Shown here piece by piece: positions 21,583 through 29,945 of a DNA stretch of 64,000 nucleotides (the stretch's first letter is position 1; every line of letters begins with the position of its first letter). This stretch comes from Leptospira idonii. GTDB lineage: Bacteria; Spirochaetota; Leptospiria; Leptospirales; Leptospiraceae. The notes beneath the pieces were generated by a model. That model searched no databases. It saw nothing but the letters and a program-made list of their open reading frames with translations, and was not told where the DNA came from. The stretch spans positions 62,001 to 126,000 of the forward strand of contig NZ_RQHW01000031.1 in the NCBI RefSeq assembly GCF_004770995.1, in the 5' to 3' direction. A program made the translations under genes and the position numbers.

Positions 21583-22821
21583 TTATAGTTTCATACTGAA
21601 AGCGACGACGAAAAAGTCCTCTTTTTTAGAGAACTGAGCGTTTCTATAATCGAAAACGGCATCCGCAGATCTTCTGTAATTGTATTCCAAACGGATCATA
21701 GCAGGATCCCAAGATAATAAATCCAATGTGGCTGTATAACCGTTCGACATGAATCCGTTTCTCGTTCCCGTAGCAACTAACACTTGTTTAGGATCATAAA
21801 AACGTTCCACTCTAAGACTCAAACGATAAGCAGGATCCCATTTAAAACTCAGCCATAAAGTACCGTGATACCAATGACGATAAGCCTTCGCTTCCGCATC
21901 GCGATAAACCGGAATCGCAGAATCCCATTCGTGCAGCCAAGGTTCATAAAGAAGACTTTCTTTCGCTTTTTGCGCACCCGCATCGAAAGAACCAGCAAAA
22001 GAGAGCCATTCCAATGCATGCCATTCTAAAATTGTATTATTATAAAGACGGAGTTGTTTACGTTCATTATCGGGGGCTTCATTTCCCGCAAATTGATTCA
22101 CTGTTAAAGCTAAGGAAGAAGTGAATTTATATTTCCATTGTAATCCGAAGGATTTATCTCGATTATTCTCCGTTATATTTTGCCATCCGTTCATGATATG
22201 AAACTGCATGGAAAACTTATCCGAAAATTGATGGGAGACACGAACCCCCGCAGTATAATAAGGAACGTAATCCAGGGCAAAGGCTCTCGTATAATTCCAG
22301 TTCAGATGGGAGATCCAAGATTCGAATCCGATATGTCCGAAATAAATCCCTCCGTCGATCCATGTTTTAGGAGCCACTTTAAAACCTACGTAAGCTTCCT
22401 GAAGATTGCGGACTCCCAACTGATTGGAACCGGTGTCTTTCATGGGCTCGTTCGCATAATTCGTATTTACCGAAGTTCCGTATTGTAAAGCAAGGCGGCC
22501 TCTGTATTTCGACTCCTCGACCTTAGCATCTATATATGCGAGATTCACATTGAATTCGTCGTTTCGAACCGCTTGGGTGGTATATTTCCGTTCCGTTCCC
22601 TTAGGAAGATTGTTATTATAATTGTAATAGGCATCCAAAAAAGCGCCTAACTGAAACGATTCGGGAAGAAGTTCTTTTGTCTTTTTTGGTTCTTCTTTAT
22701 TTTTGGCTGCTTCCATTTCAGAAGCATTTACTTTTGTCGTTTCCACTTCCGCAGAATTCGTTTTGGGAGACGCCTCCTGCTTTGTTTCTTCCGAGAAAAG
22801 GGAAAAAAAACTGGAGAACAA
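21583..22821 (-). CDS. OmpL-like (BBP2-type) outer-membrane porin, signal peptide out of frame
   Basis: 412 aa from a TTG. After a Glu/Lys-rich linker, residues about 55-412 form a beta-barrel of the BBP2/OmpL-like kind: QLGAFLDAYYNYN at the start, many aromatic-girdled strands (GGIYFGHIGFESWISHLNWNYTRAF, VRLEYNYRRSADA) and the terminal FFVVAFSMKL. As it stands the N-terminus (MFSSFFSLFSEE) is a poor signal peptide. A perfect one, MYHFRKNILLLFLFVLQFF, is encoded just upstream in another frame (ATG at 22861, or 22882 for a longer form). The two frames join if the T8 run at 22803-22810 has seven T. Either a sequence error or a slippage switch. Confidence 0.75.
   Translation of the reverse strand: MFSSFFSLFSEETKQEASPKTNSAEVETTKVNASEMEAAKNKEEPKKTKELLPESFQLGAFLDAYYNYNNNLPKGTERKYTTQAVRNDEFNVNLAYIDAKVEESKYRGRLALQYGTSVNTNYANEPMKDTGSNQLGVRNLQEAYVGFKVAPKTWIDGGIYFGHIGFESWISHLNWNYTRAFALDYVPYYTAGVRVSHQFSDKFSMQFHIMNGWQNITENNRDKSFGLQWKYKFTSSLALTVNQFAGNEAPDNERKQLRLYNNTILEWHALEWLSFAGSFDAGAQKAKESLLYEPWLHEWDSAIPVYRDAEAKAYRHWYHGTLWLSFKWDPAYRLSLRVERFYDPKQVLVATGTRNGFMSNGYTATLDLLSWDPAMIRLEYNYRRSADAVFDYRNAQFSKKEDFFVVAFSMKL
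22803..22810 (-). repeat. T8 homopolymer in porin signal-peptide region
   Basis: Eight A on the + strand (T8 in the coding sense) inside the hydrophobic core of the porin signal peptide. Loss of one base would fuse the upstream signal peptide in frame to the mature barrel. Homopolymers of this length are prone to slipped-strand change and to sequencing error. Confidence 0.6.
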
Positions 22822-22944
22822 AAAGAAACAAAAGTAAGATGTTTTTTCGAAAATGGTACATTTGAGTGAAGTGTTTGCGCATTTTAACTAACGGATTTCG
22901 ATCTTCTATATTACAGGATAAACGTTTTTTAAAAGAAGACAATA

Positions 22945-22963
22945 CCCGGCGGCTTTCGCCGGG
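22945..22963 (-). terminator. Terminator of the cytochrome-like gene
   Basis: CCCGGCG (22945-22951) and CGCCGGG (22957-22963), loop GCTTT. On the minus strand it follows the stop of the heme-motif gene by about 30 bases, with a pyrimidine-rich tail. Confidence 0.7.
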
Positions 22964-22994
22964 AAAGTTTTTAATTTAGAAAGTATTAAGAATA

Positions 22995-23399
22995 TTATTT
23001 GAGGAGTGCTTTGATTTCCTTAGGAAACTCACGGAACTCTTCCGGAATGATCAGAAGTTTTTTTCTATACTTCGCCTTATACTCTTTTTTGAATTTAGTA
23101 TGACAGGCTTTGCAGCTGTCTTCCGGTTTACCTACAGCTAACTTTGCATCTATGATTTCTTTCCATTCCGCAGTCTGATCTTCAGGAGCCATCGCAGGAA
23201 CTTTTTCCAAAATGCGATTCAGATAATCCGCATTCCCTTTTTTATCGTAAAGTTTGGTGGCGGGCTTCGTATAATCTTCCATAAAGTCATGGAGATTCAT
23301 TTCCAAAGCAGTAGTTTTTTGTGCGCTCTTTTGAGAATACAGAATGGAATAAGAAGAAAGGAAAAGGACGGAAATGCCCAAAAACAAACGTAACTTCAT
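22995..23399 (-). CDS. Periplasmic cytochrome c-like protein with one CxxCH
   Basis: 134 aa. A signal peptide (MKLRLFLGISVLFLSSYSILYS) is followed by a helical protein with a single heme c site, SCKACHTKF, near residue 95. The heme motif close to the C-terminus and the preceding helices (ALEMNLHDFMEDYTKPATKLY) resemble class II (cytochrome c'-like four-helix) proteins. It would bind heme covalently in the periplasm; the partner and redox role are unknown. It is co-directional with the DUF455 gene 29 bp upstream. Confidence 0.75.
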   Translation of the reverse strand: MKLRLFLGISVLFLSSYSILYSQKSAQKTTALEMNLHDFMEDYTKPATKLYDKKGNADYLNRILEKVPAMAPEDQTAEWKEIIDAKLAVGKPEDSCKACHTKFKKEYKAKYRKKLLIIPEEFREFPKEIKALLK

Positions 23400-23428
23400 A
23401 TATATCTCCGGTCAGGTGTGGGAATAGT

Positions 23429-24307
23429 TTATTCAGCCTGATGCGGCAAAGGCAAGTCGGATTTTCTCCAAACATCAGCACCGAATTGAAATCTTTCCAA
23501 GGTCTTGAGATTCACTCTCCCTGAGTATTCGTCTTCGTATTCTTCCAAAAGACGAATGAATTCATCGGACATTCCCGATAGTTTTCTAGTTTCAGGAAGG
23601 AATATATATCCTTTCGCCCTTCTGGGAGTGAAGGGAAAATGAATGAGCGTTTTGTAATAGTCCCAATCTTCCATGGAGGAAGGTTTTCCGTTTTGAAATA
23701 CTCTCATTCCTCTTTTGACATGTTTCACCTCGTCTTCAAAAATCCGTATCATGATTTCCGCAGTCTCCCAGTCCTCGAAATGGGCGAACGCTTTCGCATA
23801 GATCTGGGAGTAATCAAGATTGGCTCCTTCAAAAGATAAGGATAGAACTGCAGTGAACTCTTCAACTGATCCTAATTTAGGAACCTGTTTCCAGAAGATA
23901 TAATTCAAAGGAATGTCTCCGAAAGAAATTCCGAAATCGTTCATTCTTTTCAAATACAACCTAAGATGCGTTTGTTCTTCTTGGATGGTTTTGATGAATC
24001 CTAGTTTGACACGCAAAGGAGATTCGGGAAAAGCCAAAATCGCCCAGGCAAAAAGTTCGATGGCCATAAGTTCATGATTAGCAAAATGATGAAGGGTTAA
24101 ACCTTTGGCAGTAGTTTGATTCAGATGTTCCAAACGAGGGATTTTCGTTTTCACATCGGAAAATTTCAAATTGTCGGCGCGGTTCGGTTTTTCGATACGA
24201 AGAGGACGCACATCCGTTTCTTCCTGCCAAACAGAAGGAGGAGGAAGCAGTTTATCTTCCAAATCGGAAGACAATAACAAGTGCTTGGCGTATTCGGATA
24301 ATTTCAT
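23429..24307 (-). CDS. DUF455 ferritin-like protein
   Basis: 292 aa. It contains the DUF455 core with two carboxylate/histidine sets typical of a ferritin-like di-iron four-helix bundle: HHFANHELMAIELFAWAI, then QEEQTHLRLYLKRM, and further on EIMIRIFEDEVKHVKRG. The family includes MiaE-like hydroxylases, but the reaction of DUF455 members is not established. The N-terminus has an RIEKPNRADNLKF segment common in the family. Soluble, cytoplasmic. The start ATG is 55 bp from the divergent alkyltransferase-like gene. Confidence 0.85.
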   Translation of the reverse strand: MKLSEYAKHLLLSSDLEDKLLPPPSVWQEETDVRPLRIEKPNRADNLKFSDVKTKIPRLEHLNQTTAKGLTLHHFANHELMAIELFAWAILAFPESPLRVKLGFIKTIQEEQTHLRLYLKRMNDFGISFGDIPLNYIFWKQVPKLGSVEEFTAVLSLSFEGANLDYSQIYAKAFAHFEDWETAEIMIRIFEDEVKHVKRGMRVFQNGKPSSMEDWDYYKTLIHFPFTPRRAKGYIFLPETRKLSGMSDEFIRLLEEYEDEYSGRVNLKTLERFQFGADVWRKSDLPLPHQAE

Positions 24308-24362
24308 GCGAAAATAAATATTTACTTTCCCTTGAATTTTACGTTCGTAAACTGAGAGGAAA

Positions 24363-24701
24363 ATGGTAGCGAAAAAAGAATCGGGCAGTCATTTTTATTC
24401 GGATGTATATGCGGTCGTTCGAAAGATTCCAAAAGGCAAGGTAACCACTTACGGAACCATTGCTGTCATTTTGGGAAAACCGAGAGCCGCAAGAGCGGTC
24501 GGATACGCATTAAACGCTTTGAAAAAAGGACAGGAACAGACCGTTCCTTGGCAAAGAGTCATCAACGCCAAAGGACAAATTTCCTTTAAGGGAGACGTCA
24601 TCAGAGCTTCCTTCCAAAAAAAGATTTTGAAAAAAGAAGGAATCAAGTTTCTCCCTGACGAAGAGACGATTGATCTGAAAAAATACGGCTGGTTTCAATA
24701 A
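24363..24701 (+). CDS. Alkyltransferase-like protein (MGMT family, Trp at active site)
   Basis: 112 aa, matching only the DNA-binding domain of O6-alkylguanine-DNA alkyltransferases: IPKGKVTTYGTIAVILGKPRAARAVGYAL with the Arg finger. The reactive-Cys motif PCHRV is replaced by PWQRV. This Trp form defines ATL proteins, which bind O6-alkylguanine without repairing it and hand the lesion to nucleotide-excision repair. GAGAGG precedes the ATG. It is followed by thiD after nine bases, so the two are probably co-transcribed, without an obvious functional link. Confidence 0.9.
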   Translation: MVAKKESGSHFYSDVYAVVRKIPKGKVTTYGTIAVILGKPRAARAVGYALNALKKGQEQTVPWQRVINAKGQISFKGDVIRASFQKKILKKEGIKFLPDEETIDLKKYGWFQ

Positions 24702-24710
24702 GGTAAATTT

Positions 24711-25505
24711 ATGAAAGAACTTCCCATCACACTTACGATCGCAGGTTCCGATTCGGGAGGAGGAGCAGGCGTACAGGCAGACTTAAAAACTTTTTCTTCT
24801 CTGGCCACTTTCGGAACGACAGCATTCACCTGCTTAACGGCACAAAACCCGGACGGAGTGTCCGCAATCCATGAAATCCCTTCTTCTTTTATCAAAGAAC
24901 AACTGGAAGCAGTTTTAAACTACTTCACAGTAGCCGCATGCAAAACGGGAATGTTGTTCTCCGAAGAAATCATACTCACTGTCAGTGAAATCTTAAAATC
25001 AAAAAAAGAGATCAAACTGGTGGTCGATCCAGTGATGATCGCAACAAGTGGCGCAAAACTTCTCAAAGACGAAGCCGTGAAAGCTTTAAGAGAAACATTG
25101 ATCCCCTTGGCGACTGTCATCACTCCGAATTTGGACGAAGCTTCCTTTCTATTGGGGGAACCGATCTCAAAATACGAAGATCTGGAATCTTCCGCCAAAA
25201 AATTATTTACCATCTTCAAAGTCCCTATCCTTCTCAAAGGGGGACATCTAACAAATACGGAAACCGCCTCAGACCTGTTATTCGACGGAACTTCCGTTTA
25301 TACATATCAAAAACCGTATTTGAAGGGAAAAAACACCCATGGAACCGGCTGCACATTCTCATCCGCCATCACCGCCTTTTTGGCTCACGGGCTTTCTTTG
25401 CAGGAAGCGGTAGGACACGCAAAAGAATACATCCAACATGCCTTGGAAGAATCAATACAAACGGGAAAGACAAATCACCTAAATCATTTCCCGGAAGGAA
25501 ACTAG
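24711..25505 (+). CDS. thiD: Hydroxymethylpyrimidine/phosphomethylpyrimidine kinase
   Basis: 264 aa, ribokinase-like fold. It phosphorylates 4-amino-5-hydroxymethyl-2-methylpyrimidine twice in thiamine synthesis. Diagnostic segments are TIAGSDSGGGAGVQADLKTF at the N-terminus, VVDPVMIATSGAKLL in the middle, and the ATP/anion-hole motif KNTHGTGCTFSSAI, which holds the catalytic Asp/Cys region. Length is normal. No TPP riboswitch is seen upstream, where the ATL gene abuts. Confidence 0.93.
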   Translation: MKELPITLTIAGSDSGGGAGVQADLKTFSSLATFGTTAFTCLTAQNPDGVSAIHEIPSSFIKEQLEAVLNYFTVAACKTGMLFSEEIILTVSEILKSKKEIKLVVDPVMIATSGAKLLKDEAVKALRETLIPLATVITPNLDEASFLLGEPISKYEDLESSAKKLFTIFKVPILLKGGHLTNTETASDLLFDGTSVYTYQKPYLKGKNTHGTGCTFSSAITAFLAHGLSLQEAVGHAKEYIQHALEESIQTGKTNHLNHFPEGN

Positions 25506-25591
25506 GCAAAAAGGTGAAAAGATTTTAAAAATTTTTGCCGCAAATCCAAAAACAAACGACAAAAATCGAAAACTATGAGTAAAGGAGAACT

Positions 25592-25630
25592 ATGGGTGGC
25601 GGGGGGATGCCCCTCCCAAAAGGGTGGGGA
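25592..25630 (+). repeat. G-rich hairpin element, possibly a short ORF
   Basis: An unusually GC-rich stretch holding CCCCTCCC (25611-25618)-AAAA-GGGTGGGG (25623-25630), an eight-pair stem with one mismatch, plus a G6 run. A good AAAGGAG (25581-25587) precedes an ATG at 25592 that would encode MGGGGMPLPKGWGVPKTP and run antisense over the end of the sigma-54 activator gene. A second frame from 25575 also stays open to 25673. From memory it resembles GC-rich intergenic units common in saprophytic Leptospira; this could not be checked. Confidence 0.35.
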
Positions 25631-25647
25631 GTACCAAAAACCCCCGA

Positions 25648-27765
25648 TCAATACTCTATATTCAATTCCTTGATCTTCTTATCCAAAGTGTTTCGATTGA
25701 TTCCTAAAAATTTCGCCACTCTGGTTTTAGTGTATCTGAATTTTTTCATCGCATATTGAATCAATCGAGATTCCACTTCGTTCACTACGATTTCCATCGC
25801 CCTTCCGTCCAAACCATCTAACTGTCCAGAGGTGAGTCTGCCGGATGCCAGATCCAAAGGTTCATTGGCTCCGTTCGAATCCGCATGGGATAAAGTGGAA
25901 ACTTCCGCAGTCGTCTCATGCGGATCGTCGAAACTTTCTACGATATCGGAAAAATCCTCTTCGGAGAGAAGCTCTTCCTGAGCAAGAACAACAGCTCTTT
26001 CAATTACGTTTTCCAACTCACGAACGTTACCTGGCCATCTGTATTTCAAAAGTAACTTACTTGCTTCTCTGGAAACGCCTTTGATGACTTTATTATTGTC
26101 TTTCGCGTATTTCTCCAAGAAATGATTGATCAAAAGAGGGATGTCTTCCGTTCTTTCTCTCAAAGGAGGAGTATTGATTTTAACTACATTCAATCTGTAA
26201 AACAGATCGGCTCTGAATTTTTTCTCGGCAACTAACTGTTCTAATTCGGCATTCGTCGCAGCAATGATACGAACATCCACTTTCTTCGCTTTTGTGGAAC
26301 CGATGGCTTCAATCTCTCTTTCCTGAAGCACTCGCAACAGTTTGGATTGAAGATTCAAATCCATCTCTCCTATCTCATCCAAAAAAATACTTCCCGTATC
26401 CGCCAATTCAAACTTACCCTTTTTGTCGGAAACGGCACCGGTAAAAGAGCCTTTTTTATGTCCGAAAAGTTCGCTTTCCAAAAGGTTTTCAGGAATTGCA
26501 GCGCAATTGATTTTGATAAAAGGATTTTCCGATCTGGAACTGTTGTAATGAATCGCATTGGCGATCATCTCTTTTCCCGTTCCGGACTCTCCCGTGATTA
26601 GAACGGATGCTCTGGAGTCGGCAACCAGCTGGATCTTTTCGAACATTTTTTCCATTGCGGAAGCTTTTCCGATAAGAGACCCGAACTTATATTTATTTTT
26701 CAGTTCTCGTTTCAACTGAATGTTCTCTCTGGAAATTTCTTTCTTAGCTTCTTCCACTAGATTTTGGATCTTGATGGATTGTGAGATGATGGAAGCGACC
26801 ACTTGTAAAAAATCCAAATAAGATTTTAAATCAGTATGTTTCGTTTGAACGATAAACGCATTCACAACACCTAAAATATTTTGCTCACTTAAAATAGGAG
26901 CACACAACAAACCTACATTATGCGGATCATTCTTAAAATGGGCAAGATACCCTACTCGATTTAAAAAAGCGGGATGATTGGCTACCGATTCTATGATGGC
27001 AGGTTCCCCCGATTCGAACACCATACCCGTAATCCCTTCGCCGGGCTGATAGGTTCCTTTATCCACCTCTTCTTGAGACAAACCGGAAGCGGCGACGATT
27101 TTCAAAACACCTTCTTCCTTATTATGAAGAACGATACTCCCCTTCTCTAAACGAAGGGATTTTTCCATAGTCACCATAATCGATTCGAAGATTTCATTTA
27201 AATCCAAAGTGTTCGTAACCACTTTCGAAATTTCGATCAAGGTTGCTTGGATCTTAGTTTTCTGTTCCAGGTTACGAATCGTTTGCAGGTTCTTAAACAC
27301 CTGCCCTGCTTGGTTGGCAAGAACGCTCACAATCTCAAGCATCTCGGCGGTGAAAGCGTTCAAACGATTGGAGTCGAGAGAGATGACACCGATGATTCCG
27401 TCGTCCACTATCATCGGAGCAACTAACTCCGATTTAATTTCTTCCTTAACCTGAATGTAGTCCGGATCTTTCGATACGTCATTGACTAGTTTGGCTCTTC
27501 CGGTAGAAGCCGCCATACCTGTAATCCCCTGGCCGATTTTGAGTTTGGTTTCCCTCAGCACCTGCTGGTTCATCCCTCGGGAAGTCACCACATCCAACAC
27601 TCCCGATTTTTCATCAATGAGCATAAGAGAACCTGATTCGACTCCGCAGATATGAATGCATCTGTCTAAGATCAGTTCCAGGAGCCCGTCCGGATCCTGG
27701 GTGGAATTCATGGCTGTGGCCACATCGTGAATGGACTGAATCGGGTTTATTTTTTTTAAACTCAT
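25648..27765 (-). CDS. Sigma-54-dependent activator with two GAF domains
   Basis: 705 aa. Two GAF sensor domains (about residues 15-165 and 180-335; [17 protein letters not shown] and [18 protein letters not shown]) are followed by a coiled linker, the AAA+ domain (about 365-600) with Walker [10 protein letters not shown], the sigma-54 contact loop GSFTGA and Walker [12 protein letters not shown], and a Fis-type helix-turn-helix ([24 protein letters not shown]). It activates RpoN promoters in response to a small ligand or redox cue bound by the GAF domains. The usual GAFTGA reads GSFTGA, an accepted variant. It lies divergent from the SpoIIE phosphatase gene across about 250 bp. Confidence 0.93.
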   Translation of the reverse strand: MSLKKINPIQSIHDVATAMNSTQDPDGLLELILDRCIHICGVESGSLMLIDEKSGVLDVVTSRGMNQQVLRETKLKIGQGITGMAASTGRAKLVNDVSKDPDYIQVKEEIKSELVAPMIVDDGIIGVISLDSNRLNAFTAEMLEIVSVLANQAGQVFKNLQTIRNLEQKTKIQATLIEISKVVTNTLDLNEIFESIMVTMEKSLRLEKGSIVLHNKEEGVLKIVAASGLSQEEVDKGTYQPGEGITGMVFESGEPAIIESVANHPAFLNRVGYLAHFKNDPHNVGLLCAPILSEQNILGVVNAFIVQTKHTDLKSYLDFLQVVASIISQSIKIQNLVEEAKKEISRENIQLKRELKNKYKFGSLIGKASAMEKMFEKIQLVADSRASVLITGESGTGKEMIANAIHYNSSRSENPFIKINCAAIPENLLESELFGHKKGSFTGAVSDKKGKFELADTGSIFLDEIGEMDLNLQSKLLRVLQEREIEAIGSTKAKKVDVRIIAATNAELEQLVAEKKFRADLFYRLNVVKINTPPLRERTEDIPLLINHFLEKYAKDNNKVIKGVSREASKLLLKYRWPGNVRELENVIERAVVLAQEELLSEEDFSDIVESFDDPHETTAEVSTLSHADSNGANEPLDLASGRLTSGQLDGLDGRAMEIVVNEVESRLIQYAMKKFRYTKTRVAKFLGINRNTLDKKIKELNIEY

Positions 27766-28016
27766 AGTTTCTGCTCTTAAAGTCTACGCTCTGCACGAAA
27801 AAAACACAAAATCACAATGCCCAAAAAACGACAGTAACGTACAATAAATAGGCATACCCTCTAAATTATGATCATTTAGACGTAGTTTTTCTCGATTACA
27901 ATATAAAAACCAACATTTGCTTATACTTTAAGCATGAATCGTACCACTTCCCCTCTCTTTTTTTGGAAAATACTTGTGGAATCCGAGTCCCAGGGGTTGA
28001 ATTTGAGCCATCCCCA

Positions 28017-29945
28017 ATGAAACCGAACTTAGTGGAAGAAACCTTATGTTTGCTTTGCCAAGAGGCCCAAGTGCCGGATGGGATCACAAGACAAGGGAGA
28101 TTCTACTGCCGTACTTGCGACAGAGAATGGATATTAGAAAAACGTAAAATTCCAAGAGTAGGAAAAACGGTTTTAACAAACAAAGAAAAGACGGAATTCC
28201 TTCTCGATTGCCTTTCTTTATTCAACTCTTCCATAGGCTTGGAGGATTTATTTTTTCGATTCACTGAACTCATCTCGGAAAGATTGCAAAGAGACAAAGT
28301 GGCTATCTTTGTCACAAACCTAGAGTTAGGTGAGATTAGACTCGCCTATTATACTGCGAAACAAAAAAGCCTGCAAAGAGCCATCAAACGCATGAGGTTG
28401 GATTACGACCTCAGCTTCGGGATTCTTGTGGAAAGTATGGCTAAAAGAGAATCCAAGTTTTATACTCTTTCCGAACAAACCCATCCCTTTTATAAATTCT
28501 ATTCGGAACTAACCGGGACCAAATCTCAATTGGTGATTCCCATTCTCTATGCGAATACGGCGGTAGGGATGCTTGCGGTAGATTACGAAGAAGAGGACTA
28601 TTCTCTTTTCACTGAAGATCAGGAAGTATTACAACTGGTAGTCGGTCAGTTCGCAGTGTCTCTCAGAAATTCACTGTTATATTCCAAATCGCAAAACCAA
28701 TCGAAAAATTTTCAAAGCCTACACACTGCGGCACTCACTCTCAGCAAACTCTATTTAGACAATCATGATGAGATGATCCGTATGATCCTTCTCACTCTTT
28801 CCGGAATCGTAGAGTCATCGGTTGCCTGTCTCATCGAACGTCCGAAAACCTCCATGAAAGTGAAAGTATTCAAACTCTTTCGAGATCTGGAAAATTTTCA
28901 AATCAGTACGGAAACGAATATAGTAGATGTATCCAGCGTGATGCATCTTTTGAATGCGAAAGATACAATCACGATTGATCCTGCAGAATTTCCCGTATTT
29001 GCAAATATAGGAGTCATCGGAAAGGAAGCAGTGATTCTTCCTGTAAGTTTGGAAAATGGTACAGAATGTATCTTTACCTTGGCCAAACCGGATTCCCGCT
29101 TTCCTCAAGATGAATTGGAAGCACTGAACGCTTTCGTTTCCTTGGCCAGAATCACCATGGAAAATGCAAGTCTATACCATAATCTATCTCAAAAGGAGAG
29201 ATTAGAAAAGGAAATAGAAATCGCAAAAGAAATCCAAGCGACTTTGCTTCCTCGGAAAATTCCGAACTCTCCCTATCTCTTGTTTGGCGGATTTATGCGA
29301 CCTGCGAGAGGAATCGGAGGAGATTATTACGACTTCATCATGTCGCCTAATGGAAAAGAATTATTTTTATGCATCGGAGACGTAAGCGGCAAAGGGGTTG
29401 CAGCGGGTCTTGTGATGGCGACGGTGCGAACCATCCTTCATTCCTTGGTCAGAGTCAGGGATTCACCTTGGGAAATCGTAAACGACATCAATAATTATCT
29501 ATATTCCAGCTATAAAGACGCAGCTACTCCCCGATTTATGAGTATGATTCTAATCCGTTGGAGTCTCGAAGCGAATTCCATTGTGGTAGCCGGGGCAGGC
29601 CACGGTCTTTTTTACATCCATCGCGCCAAAGATAACAGATTGGAAGTGATAGAAACGGGAGGAGTACTTCTAGGAATCATTCCCGATATTTCTCCTTATA
29701 AAAATGAAGACGCAGTTTATTTGGATAAGGATGATACTCTTCTTATGTATACGGACGGAGTTACGGAAGCATTCAATTTGGCGGAAGTACAGTTCGGTGA
29801 AGAGAATCTGCAAAGAAGTTTCCTTTCTTCCATTAAAAACGATCCAAAGATTTTACTGGAAAATATTTATGGTGAAATTAAGGATTTTACGAAAGAAAAG
29901 GAACAACACGACGACATCACAATGGTCGCCATCCGTAAATTATGA
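28017..29945 (+). CDS. PP2C/SpoIIE serine phosphatase with zinc ribbon and GAF domains
   Basis: 642 aa from the ATG at 28017; an in-frame TTG at 27963 would add 18 residues and neither start has a clear ribosome-binding site. The N-terminal CLLC...YCRTC pair of CxxC motifs suggests a zinc ribbon. One or two GAF-like domains follow (about residues 70-390), then a coiled connector (EKEIEIAKEIQATLLPRKIP) and the PP2C-type domain with GGFMRPARGIGGDYYDFI, GDVSGKGVAAGL and TDGVTEAFN holding the metal-binding Asp. Such proteins dephosphorylate anti-sigma-factor antagonists. The stop overlaps the tilS start (ATGA). Confidence 0.9.
   Translation: MKPNLVEETLCLLCQEAQVPDGITRQGRFYCRTCDREWILEKRKIPRVGKTVLTNKEKTEFLLDCLSLFNSSIGLEDLFFRFTELISERLQRDKVAIFVTNLELGEIRLAYYTAKQKSLQRAIKRMRLDYDLSFGILVESMAKRESKFYTLSEQTHPFYKFYSELTGTKSQLVIPILYANTAVGMLAVDYEEEDYSLFTEDQEVLQLVVGQFAVSLRNSLLYSKSQNQSKNFQSLHTAALTLSKLYLDNHDEMIRMILLTLSGIVESSVACLIERPKTSMKVKVFKLFRDLENFQISTETNIVDVSSVMHLLNAKDTITIDPAEFPVFANIGVIGKEAVILPVSLENGTECIFTLAKPDSRFPQDELEALNAFVSLARITMENASLYHNLSQKERLEKEIEIAKEIQATLLPRKIPNSPYLLFGGFMRPARGIGGDYYDFIMSPNGKELFLCIGDVSGKGVAAGLVMATVRTILHSLVRVRDSPWEIVNDINNYLYSSYKDAATPRFMSMILIRWSLEANSIVVAGAGHGLFYIHRAKDNRLEVIETGGVLLGIIPDISPYKNEDAVYLDKDDTLLMYTDGVTEAFNLAEVQFGEENLQRSFLSSIKNDPKILLENIYGEIKDFTKEKEQHDDITMVAIRKL

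Noticed and set aside
23639..23839. ORFs opposite the DUF455 gene
   Set aside because: Shadow frames of a well-supported ferritin-like gene.
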